Assembly (NCBI RefSeq): GCF_050003625.1
Contig: NC_134400.1
Coordinates: 46,985,096-47,049,095, forward strand
Source of the DNA: Haematobia irritans
Taxonomy: Eukaryota; Arthropoda; Insecta; Diptera; Muscidae
Direction of reading: 5' to 3'
DNA length: 64,000 nt
Within the stretch, counting starts at the first letter, position 1; each line of letters starts with the position of its first letter. The notes under the pieces are model-generated. The model was not told where the DNA came from. It ran no database searches and saw only the letters and a list, made by a program, of their open reading frames with translations. This document shows, piece by piece, positions 33,371 through 45,077 of this stretch. The position numbers were made by a program, and so were the translations under genes.

Positions 33371-35915
33371 ATGAAGTTCCTCTTAGCTCTTACCAAAACA
33401 TACCGAATTATACCAAACAGAAAAATATCTACCATTTACGGTCGAATTCTACAAATTGTGGCAATCGTGCCAGTGAGTTGATTTTTAAAGTTTTGGCCAA
33501 CAGATTATACTTCCATAAAGAATTAACTATTAATACAGCTGTGTATAGAAAATGCATACTTCTCTTTCCACTTTATTGAATATTGACTCTTTGCATGAGG
33601 ACAAGTCAACTACGACTTTATTCACCAATTATTTTTTCAATCTTTAGCTTAATGTCTAGTCACGCGGTTAGTATAACTCATGTGTACTTTTCGCAGTCTC
33701 TGAAGGAAATTTAAATTTCATCAAATTCTGGAAATCTTACATCCCGAACCTTTATCTTTCGAGAATTTATTCTTAGACCATTCCCGTCCATTCAGTTTCC
33801 AGTATTCCGGATGGCTTTTCGTACCATACATTTAATTGTGTTTGAGTAATTTTCCTTAAATTCCAATGCAGTTCACTTTTTTGTCTACAAAAAGCAAGGG
33901 ACTGTTTATAGCAACATTCCACAGTAAAGGTAATATAACTTTTTCTTATGGTGTGGTTTGTAAATATATCGTTGAATACCATCTTGACATAAAGTAGCTA
34001 AAATCATTGGTCAAATGAAAATTCAAATAGCTGTTGGAATGCTAGTTTAAGAACTAGGCCGGGTTATTTAGAATTACTTACTTTCTTAAGAGTGCGACCA
34101 TGCCCTCCATGTGCCTTTTGAAATTTTTTAGAAATCGTAGAGCTAACCTGGAATTTTGTAAAATCTCAACAAGACAGAGGGCCACTTATTACCACCACCT
34201 CTAACAGACGGTGTAGAATTATAATTGGCAAATGGCATAAAACTTCAATATTCACCTTTCCTGGTCTGTTTCTAAATTTGCCACAACCTCCCGTGTGTGC
34301 GGTTTGTGTCTCCAATTTCCCAAACCAAAACATTCGGACTAACGTGACAAAATGGATGCATACTTCCATCAACTCATCGTTTATCAAACTACAGTTATGT
34401 TCATATTAAAGAGCCAACAATAGCTCAAAAGAAAACTAAAACCTACAAAAACGCAGACCGCTTCAACGTAGAACGAACTCTTGAAATATGTGACAATTTC
34501 ATTATGTCAGTCACTAAGTCAGTCACATCATTGCCACCACCAGTAACGGCACCCTCAGTATGAAGGCTTGTTTTCTGCTTGACTATACAGAAATGCTATT
34601 GCACAAATTCTGAAAAAAAAAATCAAATCAAATGCATTCCATTCTCAGCTGGGATTGGGCCCAGTGATTTGTTGTTCACTGGTTAGACTGAATGGTCATT
34701 TTAAGCTCCCTCAATTCATGTGACAGTTGATTTGAATAGGCATTCATAAAAATTCTGAACATGAACGATTAAGATTAAATGTAAAGGCAATTTAATAAAA
34801 AACAAAATAAAAGAATACCACACTTAATAGAGTAGGACAGACAAATATTGTCGCCAGAAAATGCTTGGGTATATGGAATTCAATGGGCAAACAATTAAAC
34901 CACGATTAAATTAATAAACAAGCAGTAACCGCATATTAAGCCAACTTAACTCAATGGAAAGCAACTTATTTTTTTTATTTAATTCAATTAAACGTTTGTT
35001 TTAATTCATAGTTTAAGTAAAAATTAAAATTAAATTAAATCCAAAGGAAATAAAATAAACCGAAAACGAAATGATCCTCGTAATATATGTTCTATGCCGC
35101 TAGGTAATTACAATAATTTTCACTTTGTCCCTTGGTTTTTGTTTTTCTCAAATTTACCAATAAACTTTACTGGATCTCTCTGTTCTCTAATGTATGAGGT
35201 CTACCACAATCATTCAATGGAAAAAGTGGACAAATTATCCAGTGAAAAAACTAAAAGTAGGCAAAGTACACAGCAGCATCTATTATAAAGCAAGAGAAAA
35301 ATGCAATTAAAATACATCTTGGAGGGACTAAAAAAAGTTACACACTGTGTTGTATTCGAAAGATTAATCATCTGACAGCATCAGTAGCTACTGGATTTTA
35401 CAGATGTTCTCTTAAACACACCTGAAGATGGACCATCTAAGAAAAACAACAATAATCAGTGAGGAAAATGAATAAGCAAAGTTAAGAACAAACAGCTGAA
35501 GATAAAGCAAAAGCATTCTAACTTCAATGTTTTATGTTGAAATACTAATAAAATAAATTCCAAGTGTTTCCGTATGGGGTTAAGGAGGCCTTTTTTCTGC
35601 CTTACGGCTATAGTTTGCTATACTGTAGACTCTGGCCAACGTCATTACTAACACTAGAGCTTAACACATTAAGCAAAGACGAGATGCTGAAGATTAAGAT
35701 AAATAGATTAATCTTTTACCTTGAGGTAAAATGGATTTCAACGACAAATAGGATGGAAAAAGACAAAATATTAACATTTAAGTATAATAATTTGCGATTA
35801 AAGAAATCTTCTTTAGGATTAGCTTTTACTTTTGTATAAATTTTTGACTCAGCAACTGGGTAGATTGACTAACATAATTCCAACTCTAAAATATTGCTTG
35901 ACCATAACATAATTA
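33371..35915. other. No recognisable feature, higher-complexity DNA
   Basis: About 2.5 kb without identified repeats and with somewhat balanced base composition around 33550-34700. Minus-strand frames at 33773-33982 and 34166-34387 and plus frames at 35094-35288 and 35564-35839 show no domain I recognise. A distant regulatory or intronic role cannot be excluded from sequence alone. Confidence 0.4.
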
Positions 35916-35918
35916 TTA

Positions 35919-36060
35919 TAACCCTACCATAGGTAGGGTTAGTTTCTCATTCCATTTGTAGCCCATCGAGATATTGATTACCGACCATATATGGTGTATT
36001 CTTGGTTTGGGAGAAATTCTAATAAGATATAAGGATGTGTAAGAGTAGGAAAATGCTTTA
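35919..36060 (+). repeat. INE-like element fragment (H subfamily)
   Basis: TATAACCCTACCATAGGTAGGG, then CATTCCATTTGTAGCCCATCG, then TACCGACCATATA, then TATTCTTGGTTTGGGAGAAA match the 5' 110 bp of the elements at 41836 and 51604. The GTCY block and the remainder are missing. Confidence 0.65.
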
Positions 36061-36249
36061 TGCACGTGATAGTGTGTATACCCGTGAGCCGGACTCCATC
36101 ACAATCGATGATACCGGCTAAAAACCCATCCCTCTTTCTTCGGGGTATATTTACCACCTGGAACCGCGTTGGTATTACTTCGAGGTCGACCCCCACGTGA
36201 CCGTCTCGTTTTAGTCCTCATCCATGTCAACGGTTTTCTTTTGGAGAAC

Positions 36250-36420
36250 GTGTTCTACAAAACAGTGATGGCAATTTGGTGCTTTCAGCACCAAATTTAG
36301 TGCTTTTTGATTTCCAAAAAGCACCAAATTGCCTTTTTAGTGCCTTTTCAAAAAGAGCACCAACTTGGTGGTTTCTGGCATTTTCATTTAGTGCTTTTGG
36401 TGCTTTTTCCAAGTTGAACA
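36250..36420. repeat. GTGCTTTT/AGCACCAAA inverted-word cluster
   Basis: Dense alternation of TTTGGTGCTTT and AAAGCACCAAATT on one strand. It begins CAGTGATGGCAATTTGGTGC, which looks like an hAT-type terminal repeat. The block can fold on itself in several registers. A right terminus was not found, so classification as a MITE is tentative. The antisense 74-codon frame is rich in Phe/Gly/Ala by composition. Confidence 0.5.
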
Positions 36421-36470
36421 GTATTAAGTTTAATTGACGATATCTTCCCATATAAAAATTCAGATTAGAC

Positions 36471-36566
36471 TTTCAAAAGCTTAAGAAACTCAACTATATT
36501 GCCAAATAGAGAATTTTATTTCAAAAGCTTAAGAAACTCAACTATATTGCCAAATAGAGAATTTTA
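36471..36566. repeat. Perfect 48-bp tandem duplication
   Basis: TTTCAAAAGCTTAAGAAACT begins at 36471 and again at 36519. The whole 48-bp unit, ending GAGAATTTTA, is repeated without a mismatch, suggesting a recent event. Confidence 0.92.
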
Positions 36567-36568
36567 TT

Positions 36569-37049
36569 GTTATAAAGGTGCTATTGATTCTGTTTTTAAT
36601 CAATATTGGTATTTTAGGGTATTCTTTAGAAATGCCAAAGGACGAATGACGAATTTCTGAATGTAATAAAGATGTCATTTAAACGTTTGCATTAAATTCA
36701 CAAAACATTCATAACTAAAATAAGAAATAGACTCCCTGCAAATATTAATATTTCCAAATTTAATGTCGAAAAAATGTTTTTTTCGTCTGAAAAAAATATT
36801 TTGAAATTTGACACATTACAAAAGAGTTTCATACGAATTCGAAAAACGCAAACTTTTGCATTTTCGAGAACTTTTGAACCATCCCAGGTTTTGTCATGAA
36901 ATTTGTACCAATTAAATTTCTTATCAAAAAGAAATTCCTATGATGTACCATTATGGTTCAGAAAATAGAGGTTGAGAAAAAATTAAAACAGCGTGAAATT
37001 AAAACACAAAAGTTGGAAGTTTTTTTGTTGTTTTTTTTAGTAGAGCATT
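36569..37049. other. No recognisable feature
   Basis: AT-rich non-coding sequence leading up to a decayed retrotransposon. No frame or repeat is recognised. Confidence 0.45.
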
Positions 37050-38220
37050 GAAAGAAGGTGTTACTTTTGCCCTTCGGGAGTTGGCATCACTGCTACCAAA
37101 TGCCTCTCACTTTGTACCACATTGTAGATTATATTTCTAGGAGAGAAATGTCCAACTTCATCTTCAAGTCGTTGTGTCCATCTGTCGTGTGTGTCGTTCC
37201 TTCTCAGATGTTCGTTATCAAGTCCATCGCGCCTTGTTGGTTAGCCTCGAAACTCTTTGCGGCTCAATCGCCTGGAAGTCTATTGGGTCTGTTGCTGCTA
37301 TTACTAACGCGCCTTCGTCTGCTACTTTGCGGTAAGCCGGAGCTGCCATTCTGTGTACTGAAAGAAGCTTTTTCGCTCTAGTTGAACTCTGTAGGGTTCA
37401 CGCCCAGATTTCACATCCATAAAGGAGTATACTGTCAGTTTTTGTCACTTTGCTAATAAACTATCTTACTTCTTCTTCTACCGTGATTACATCCAGGCCT
37501 CGGAACTCTATTGTGGCGTTCCTCTTGATGGTCTTTAGAACGGTCTTATACTTCAGTGTGCTCGTGATAGTTTCACGGAAGGTTTCTTTGTCCCAGCCTT
37601 AGATTCAACCTATCTCTCAAATTTCTCAATACGTCCAGATAACTGTGCCCACCACAGGGCTTTATAAGGATGTCAACGGAGCGTTTCCTTGGCTCCTTTT
37701 GATTTACTCTTAGGTTAGGTTGGGTTAGGTTAGGTGGCAGTCCGATGTATCAGGCTCACTTAGACTATTCAGTCCATTGTGGTACCACATTGGTGAACTT
37801 CTCTCTTATCACTGAGTGCTGCCCGATTCCATGTTAAGCTCAATGACAAGGGACCTCCTTTTTATTGCCGAGTCCGAACGGCGTTCCACATTGCAGTTAA
37901 ACCACTTAGAGAAGCTTTGAAACCCTCAGAAATGTCACTAGCATTACTGAGGTGGGATAATCCACCGCTGAAAAACTTTTTTGGTGTTCGGTCGAAGCAG
38001 GAATCGAACCCACGACCTATTGTATGCAAGGCGGGCATGCTAACCATTGCACCACGGTGGCTCCCTTGATTTACTCTTCGTCGCACCCGAATTTTCTCAT
38101 TTTCATAATGAACTCGTGTTTTGGCGAGCTGTAATTTGAAAAAGTTCCCTCCAATCGGTAGTATTCTACGTTTTCCTTGAATTATTCGGAGTTTCGCATT
38201 CCTTGCGGTTGGCATCTACT
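37050..38220 (-). pseudogene. Non-LTR retrotransposon (R1/I-like), internally deleted
   Basis: Minus-strand conceptual translation first gives a gag-type segment (38220 to about 37450). This includes VDILIKPCGGHSYLDVLRNL, then in another frame ETITSTLKYKTVLKTIKRNA and TIEFRGLDVITVEEEV. These match the ORF1 nucleic-acid-binding region of R1/I-like elements. It then passes directly to SILLYGCEIWA and AYRKVADEGALVIAATDPID (37430-37180), the far C-terminal part of pol after the reverse transcriptase. The endonuclease and RT are therefore deleted. Several stops and frameshifts are present. SINE-3 is inserted at 37712-38065. The plus-strand frame at 37058-37381 is its antisense shadow. Confidence 0.65.
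37712..38065 (-). mobile_element. tRNA-derived SINE, full copy with 13-bp TSD (SINE-3)
   Basis: 354 bp, same structure as SINE-1 (B box complement GGAATCGAACC at 38001; tail TTAGG-type at 37712-37735). Perfect direct repeats TTGATTTACTCTT at 37699-37711 and 38066-38078 mark a target-primed insertion into the gag relic. The 117-codon minus frame at 37862-38215 crosses both and is not a gene. Confidence 0.93.
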
Positions 38221-40029
38221 ATAATCCCATGTGGTATCTATTCCAGCCTCTCCTCATTAGCAGGTACTGCGCCGGTAGGACGCGTCGTTTCTACCGGCGA
38301 CCGCATTATCTGAGAGCTGCTTCTAAAGATTGTTGATTTGTTGTCGGAGTATTTATGCGGTATGGGTCCCAACTTGGAGCTGTTATGTGTGTCCGATAAT
38401 GTAGTTACCAATTAAAGTCACACCGAGGGTCCCGATGCAAGCAAGCTGAAATAATACCTTATGGGTACTTGTGCTTAGAGTCAAGTCGGGCACTAATCTG
38501 GATGTTGTATCAACAGAACCTACATTGCCAACTTAACGGTTACGGGACACAAAGCGTTTTCCAAGCTCTACCTGCTTCGGTTTAACGGGACATTAGTCTG
38601 AAAACTATTTCCCTAAGTTGACACTCACAGGTTCCGAGGTAATAGAATGCCACAACTGTCGGATCGTTTGCTTCTATTACGATCTATAATTCAAATCATA
38701 CTCCATATTCGTAATACCGTGTCCACGGGTTTGTTGAGGGTGACAATATGGCACCCTTGTAGGAGGACGCCTACTTAACTAGCGTCATCCGATCGCCATA
38801 TCGCAAATACGTCTTCGGATATACTTGCTTTTTTATAGCACGCCATCAATATTTTCCGCACTTGGCTGGGGCTGTTTATTTTCACAGCAGACCTTAGTGG
38901 TCGTCCAGCGATCTAAATTGATGTAATTAAATTAAATTTATTTTAATTTAAATTTGAAGATGGTTAATGTTATATGCCACTTGTTTTGTTTTTCGTCTTC
39001 TGCTGGCATACTTATACATTCGAATTTTCAAATATTTATTATGTGACATCTTTTCTGTTATCCTAAGCTTTTTACTGACTGGTTAAGAATTTAGGTTCCA
39101 TTGCGTCTTTTTGTTGTTATTTTCCATGGAAATAGATCTAGCACTCAATGGAGTTTGTTTGACTACGTGCTTTTTGTGAATGAGTTTATTTAAATGTTAA
39201 TTTGTTTTGTTTACGCTTTCTTTGTTTATCATATTCAACATTTTTATTCAATGGCTGTAACTATGAAATGAGAATATAAATATTTTTGTATGGGTCTGTG
39301 TGTTTCATATAGAAATTCTAGATGCTATAAAAGGCATATTGTTGATTATGTGCATGGGATATATTATTAAGTAATTTGTAGTGTGTTTGATGTTTTATTT
39401 AATTGTCATATCAATCTTTGTTCACACATATTTAAAATGTTTATAATTAAAATGTTGTGATACCAATTTGTCACTGACACTTTGAGAATAATTATGTGAT
39501 TTGGAAAAAATATGATAATTACAATGTTTGAAATTAGCTGTACTAAGTTTGTGTATATGTTAGGTAATGTTAAATATAGCATTTTAGATGTCACGCATTT
39601 GTAAAATAGAAGTTTATCAATTACGATATAACATAAGGCTTCTTTTGAGAACAGTCGCTGCATCTAAATTAGGTAAAGCTAGGTTACAGTTTCAGTATTG
39701 AAGTATCCTCTAAACTATTGAACAGTGATAGCAACTATTCTGCGAACACAATTAATATGAAGAAAATATACGCAATATGATATTGAGAGCGTCAGTAACT
39801 GTCTTACATATAGGCCAAAAGAAATAAGAATTGCTGCTAATAACCATGGACCAGTTAAATCGGACACTTGATTTACATGGAAACGAATATTTAGCAGTAC
39901 GAGCAATGTAAGCTTTTCAATGCTTCTTCGATGTCTCCAATAATCGAATATGCTTCTACCGATAGAATGCTTCTTCCTTACTTGATCAGACTAGAGTTAA
40001 GCTAAGACCTCTCCAGTCGTTTGCTCCAA
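38221..40029. other. No recognisable gene
   Basis: 38221-38900 may be the decayed 5' part of the retrotransposon at 37050-38220 (higher GC, no clear motifs). 38930-39720 is AT-rich. The minus frame at 39715-39906 is hydrophobic (GPWLLAAILISFGLYVRQLL) but I do not recognise it, and the sequence around it belongs to a local repeat. Confidence 0.4.
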
Positions 40030-40150
40030 AACTAATTTAAAGCAATAAATGCAATATAGTGTTAAGAGAGTCAGCATTTCTTTTACTAAAAGTCCTCAAA
40101 TACAAATGGGTCTCAAAACTTTTAGTACCAATGGTATAACGAGTAGATGG
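40030..40150 (+). repeat. Local repeat L, copy 1
   Basis: GCAATAAATGCAATATAGTG then AAGAGAGTCAGCATTTCTTT and AAATGGGTCTCAAAACTTTT recur in modified form at 41660-41760 and 43490-43600. The function is unknown. Confidence 0.5.
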
Positions 40151-40459
40151 TTTAGTTCATTGATTTCGGAAAAATATATGTGTAATAAGCTTCCAAAAGT
40201 CCCTTAGTGGATACCGAGTTGTTCTAAAATGTTTTACTTAACAGTAAAATATACAGATAGGGAGCTAATACCTTTCTTTTGTCTTGAATCCTTAGGAATC
40301 ATTGCTATTCTGCTGCTAATATTAGGACTTTACTGTACCCTTTTCAAAAGCTGCAGACTTATTGCCCAAAATATGGCACAACAATATATATCAGATCATA
40401 ATCAGATCAGATTACCATCCCTACGATCTATTAAAGACAATAGTCTTTGACAATTTCTC

Positions 40460-41522
40460 CCACCAAAGGGATCGGTATTCGTTCCCAATCCCACGGCTGC
40501 GGGTTCTATGCACTGGATTGATGCCCTGTCTCATGACATCTAACACCCATTCAAGCCAATATTTGGTTTGTTGTGTGCTACAACTTCTTATTTCCATAAT
40601 ATCCCTTTTTTAACCCAGGAATTCTGTGCCTCGAATTCCCTGATTTGTTTCCACTCTCTGTTTCCAAGCTAGACCAGGTCCCGAATCTTCACCGATGGTT
40701 GCTGAGTAAAGGCAGAACAGTGACGACGGTAGTGTTCTAAGGTTACATGATCCTCAAAACACGCCCTTCATGCATCATCCTCTGTTGCTCCTATTTGGCA
40801 TAGATGTGCTCTCAATTCTAGGTTCCCTGTCAATATTACCACGGTCTTCCTGACTATCATCCTACGCTCCTTGTGTTGGTCTCCAGTGTTTTTTTTTTAT
40901 CTGGGTCTTCCCATGGTATTTTCGTCGCCCTTCCGACCGTTGCATTGGTCCACATCGCTTTATGTGTATTCAGGCAATCCGGCCCGCGTTGCCTCAACTG
41001 GCTTTGCGTTTCCTTAGTTCATATCACAATGGACTGAATAGTCTAAGTGAACCTGAAACTTAATCGGGCTGCCACTTAACCTAGTTCACCTCCCTATGCG
41101 CCTTTTACGTTTCTTCTTAATCCGCCATGTTGATCATTCTTTTGCATTCCAATAAGGTTCGCGATCGAATCGAGATTACCGGACCAGAGCACAATCCTGC
41201 AGACAGAAGTACGTGCCGTAACGGAATGTGTTAAATGGCTCAGAAATATCTCGTACCCACAAAACTTGAACATTTTCACAGATTTCAGGCGGGGGATGAA
41301 GACAGAGTACTCATTGCCCATAGGATTGTGTTGTGGTCGGTAATCGGAATAGGTTCTCATTGTCTGGACCCTCCATATATATATCCAATCCTGTCCTTTC
41401 ACCCATCTTCGATTAATCGGTGTAAAAATTCTATGTTGCACTTGCTCTCCATTGATGACCAGCAGACTATCGACACATATGTCAGGATTCGTACCAAAGA
41501 TTTTTTCACTGAATTCACTCAA
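40460..41522 (-). pseudogene. Non-LTR retrotransposon, RNase H/C-terminal relic
   Basis: On the minus strand, about 41020 to 40640 gives KTVVILTGNLELRAHLCQIG followed by ATEDDA, a stop, RACFEDHVTLEHYRRHC. This is the TGH...CRxC...E..H...C segment found at the end of RNase H-bearing R1/jockey-type pol proteins. Upstream, ATVGRATKIPWEDPDKKKTL fits the linker before it, read with frame changes. The 142-codon frame at 41094-41522 (with SHLTHSVTARTSV) may be the RNase H portion, but that match is weak. A 60-bp SINE fragment interrupts it at 41022-41081. 40460-40620 looks like 3' untranslated sequence. Confidence 0.55.
41022..41081 (+). mobile_element. 5'-truncated SINE with TSD
   Basis: Only the last 60 bp of the SINE (ATCACAATGGACTGAATAGT to CCACTTAACC) is present. 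It is flanked by TAGTTCA at 41015-41021 and 41082-41088, so the truncated copy inserted as such. Confidence 0.8.
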
Positions 41523-41639
41523 AGGAGCTTTTCAAAAAGGAATATTAGCCTGCTAATATTCTCCTTAGCCTTAAAGCTACTATTATTACTACTGTTATTA
41601 TGATACAGATGGTATTGCTGATCCCTCTACATTCGCGAA

Positions 41640-41835
41640 AGAGGAGATGTGCCGAAAATGAATGCAATATTGCATTAAGAGCATTAGCATTTGTTGTTCT
41701 AGGTGAGCCCGAAAGCATTTGGGTCTGAATGGTATTACCAACTCATTTACAAGAAAATATACGAATGTATCCCTCATTTAAAGCCTTCAAAGGTTGCTCG
41801 TTGTCTCCATTTTCTGTTAATACTTTCCTTAGTTT
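41640..41835 (+). repeat. Local repeat L, copy 2, broken by element H1
   Basis: ATGAATGCAATATTGCATTA, AGAGCATTAGCATTTGTTGT and, at the end, AATACTTTCCTTAGTTT match 43490-43605. The copy stops in a T run at 41837 where H1 begins. Its continuation (TTAAGCGTAAGGAGG) is at 43426. Confidence 0.55.
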
Positions 41836-43425
41836 TTATACCCACCACCATAGAATGGTGACGGGGGTATAATAAGTTTGTCATTCCGTTTGTAACACAT
41901 CGAAATATCGATTTCCGACTATATAAAGTATATATATTCTTGATCAGGGAGAAATTCTAAGACGATATAACGATGTCCGTCTGTCCGTCTGTCTGTCTGT
42001 CTGTCTGTCTGTCTGTTGTAATCACGCTACAGTCTTCAATAATGAAGCAATCGTCCTGAAATTTTGCACAAACCCGTCTTTTGTCTGCAGGCAGGTCAAG
42101 TTCGAAGATGGGCTATATCGGTCCAGGTTTTGATATAGTCCCCATATAAACCGACCTCCCGATTTGGGGTCTTGGGCTTATAGAAATCGTAGTTTTTATC
42201 CAATTTGCCTGAAATTGGAAATTTAGCGGTATTGTAGGACCACAAATACGTGTGCCAAAAATTGTGAGTATCGATCCATATTTTGGAATAGCCCCCATAT
42301 AGACCGATCTCCCGATTTTACTTCTTGGGCTTATAGAAACTGCAGTTTTTATCCAATTTTCCTGAAATTTGAAATCTAGAGGTATTTTAGGACCACAAAT
42401 ACGTGTGCCAAAAATGGTGAGTATCGGTCCATATTTTGGTATAGCCCCCATATAGACCGATCTCCCGATTTTACTTCTTGGGCTTATAGAAACCGCAGTT
42501 TTTATCCAATTTATCTGTATTTGGAAATCAAAAGGTACTTTAGAACCGTAAAGAGGTGTGCCAAAAATGGTGAGCATCGGTCCATGTTTTGGTATGGTGC
42601 CCATATAAACCTACCTCCCGATTTGGGGTCTTGGGCTTATAGAAACCGTAGTTTATATCCAATTTGGAAATTGGAAATCTAGATGTATTTTAGGACCATA
42701 AATAGGTGTGCCGAAAATGATGAGTATCGGTCCATATTTTGGTATAGCCCCCATATAGGCCGATTTCCCGATTTTACTTCTTGGGCTTCTAGAATCCAAA
42801 GTTTTTATCCAATTTGCCTGAAATTGGAAATCTAGAGGTATTTTCGGGCCATAAAGAGGTGTGCCGAAAACGGTGAGTATCGGTCCATATTGTAGTATAG
42901 CCCCCATAAGAACGATTTCCAGATTTAACTCCTTGGGTTTCTAGAAACCGTAGTTTTTATCTGATTTGCCTGAAATTCTAAATATTTTGGTATTTAAGGC
43001 TCACAAAAACGTGTATCGGATTAAGTTTTTATCGGTCCATTTGGTAATGGCTCCATATAGACCGACTTCACTTCTTGAGTGTGTAGAAGGCCAACTGATC
43101 ATGAATATTGCTTGAAACTCAATGTAAAATTTCCAAATTTTACTTCTCGGGTGGAAATCTACAGATTTAAGATTTCAAATCAAGACGTTATTTTATAATT
43201 TTCTTGCACACTTACAAGAGATGTTAATAATTCCTCTAAAACTCAAACAAAAATGGTTCTTATAAATCCAGAATCTGATATAGTCCTCATAGGTGAAATC
43301 TTTAAATTTATCTTCCGGAAGTGTCCTCAAGCCCTCCTGAAATTTCAAAGGAAACCCTAATATTTGGTTCATAGTGGTGGGTATTTAAGATTCGGCCCGG
43401 CCGAACTTACTGCTGTATATACTTG
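41836..43425 (+). mobile_element. INE-1-like element H1 (second subfamily)
   Basis: It starts TTATACCCACCACCATAGAA with a GGGGGTATAATAA arm. TTTCCGACTATATAAAGTAT and ATATTCTTGATCAGG are words shared with the Drosophila INE-1 5' region as I know it. A long GTCY run is at 41971-42018. Internal ~150-bp repeats lie at 42110-42960, each with ATAGCCCCCATATA. Near the 3' end TTCGGCCCGGCCGAA forms a tight hairpin (43391-43405), followed by GTATATACTTG. It inserted in a T run without target duplication. The 163- and 84-codon minus frames translate the 150-bp repeats and are not genes. Confidence 0.85.
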
Positions 43426-43477
43426 TTAAGCGTAAGGAGGGTCTATGTAAGAACAACAATAATCAATCTTGGACTAA

Positions 43478-43715
43478 TCAAACTCAAAATATAATAAATC
43501 AATAAATTCAATATGACATTAGGGGCATCAGCATTTGTCATTCTAACTCCGATCAACCTAACAGATGAGTCTCAATTAATCGGTAATACTTTGCTTAGTT
43601 TTGAAGCGTCTCGAAGGCTACTATTCTGTTAAAAATAAGCTCTGGACTATTTGCCAAAAGGCCATTAAAGTAATAGATGCAATATGACATTAAGACCCCG
43701 TATGCCATATTACAT
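43478..43715 (+). repeat. Local repeat L, copies 3 and 4
   Basis: TTCAATATGACATTAGGGGC and CATCAGCATTTGTCATTCTA are followed by CTTAGTTTTGAAGCGTCTCG, the uninterrupted counterpart of the H1 insertion site. A shorter repeat of GATGCAATATGACATTAAGA begins at 43678. Unknown class. Confidence 0.55.
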
Positions 43716-44936
43716 CTATCTTCTCCAGGATCTTCTCCACGGATCCTTTCACATTTTGATTTCTTTTTCTAAAAAATCTCTGTGAGGGAAATTTTCTAAT
43801 TAATTTACTGCTGATTTCATTGAGGTCTCTAATTTGTTATATAATGTTCATGTCATTGCCTTTAAGTTGACCACAAAAAAGTGATAATCATGCCATGGAC
43901 AAATGAGTATGTAATTTCTCCCTATATAGGAACTAACCACAAAGCAAAATAATCAATGGAACCCCCCTGTCCCTCCTCCAATACGATAGCATTATCAATT
44001 TCATAGTTTGTTGTTATTTGTTTCCAGTTTCATAATCCTCTTCACAAAGAACTACCGCTAAATTACAAGGGATCGAAACAGAAACTCAATAGAATTTTTA
44101 GAAAATTTGTTACTGTTTTGGTAAAAACTAAAGCCCATCCACATACATATATATGTCATCCAAGATATCATGGATGACAAGTGTGTCTAGGGTATTCCAG
44201 ATGGTGATGATGATGACACTATCATCTATAGTTATTTGTTCAATTTTTGTTTTTTGGGACTCATTATGTCTGTCTAGGTTTACTTAAGCGTCCGCCCTTC
44301 TTACAGCTATGAATTGATCCTTATGTTATTTTGCCATACATTTTGGGATTGGAAATTTGTTGAGTAATTTTCTAATATTTCGATGTGTCATTTATGGTTT
44401 ATTTGTTTTTTGGGAAACGAGGGTCATTTACCTTTGATATTTTGTTACGAAAGAACGAAATCACTACTTTGGTTCCTGGGTTGAAAAGATTTTTGTTTTC
44501 TATTGCAAGTTGCCTAAATTTCATTGTGTTCAAATATTTGTTATGTTTACCTCCTCTTTTCTTTTTTGAGGCTTGTACTCTGATTGATAAGAGCAAAAAC
44601 ATGTTGAAGTTCTATCGAATGTTGATTTCTTATGGGTTTCCCCCCATCACCTTTAATCAATACCTTTGGTAAAATTGTAAACAAAACATTTAGGTTCCAT
44701 ACGATGGGAAAAAATATTTGGAAATATTGTAACTGAATTATTACTTTAAGTGGTTTCGCTAAAGGTATTTGACCTTTGAAATAAACAAGGCAAGGAAGGC
44801 AAAGAAATGAAACTGCATCTGAATGTTCAACTTCTATGAGGGTCATATCGGGCAAAATTTCCCTCACTGAAGTCTTCAAATGCTCATCCATGTCTCCATT
44901 AATCGGTAAACTCTTCCATAGTATTGAAGCTTGATA
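43716..44936. other. No recognisable gene
   Basis: Non-coding DNA. The 130-codon minus frame (44547-44939) and overlapping 95-codon plus frame (44385-44672) show no domain. The former starts in a sequence (TCATCCATGTCTCCATTAAT, 44885) reminiscent of the L repeats. Confidence 0.4.
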
Positions 44937-45077
44937 CACGAAAAAAAAGCATGCTCGGTTCCAAAGATTTTGTCTTTACTTTAAAAATTTTGGTATTGAT
45001 TCCGAGCCAAAGAAGCGGAGTATACAAATAAGGATACTTTTAAGACACAATTCTCTTTTAAATTTGGGTTTTGTGTA

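Noticed and set aside
37058..37381. 107-codon plus-strand leucine-rich frame
   Set aside because: Antisense of the recognisable pol C-terminal segment on the minus strand.
39715..39906. Hydrophobic 63-codon frame as a receptor fragment
   Set aside because: Only a short hydrophobic stretch, no family motif, and the DNA around it belongs to a local repeat.
42113..42907. 163- and 84-codon minus frames as genes
   Set aside because: They translate the ~150-bp repeats of element H1; same explanation as for H2.
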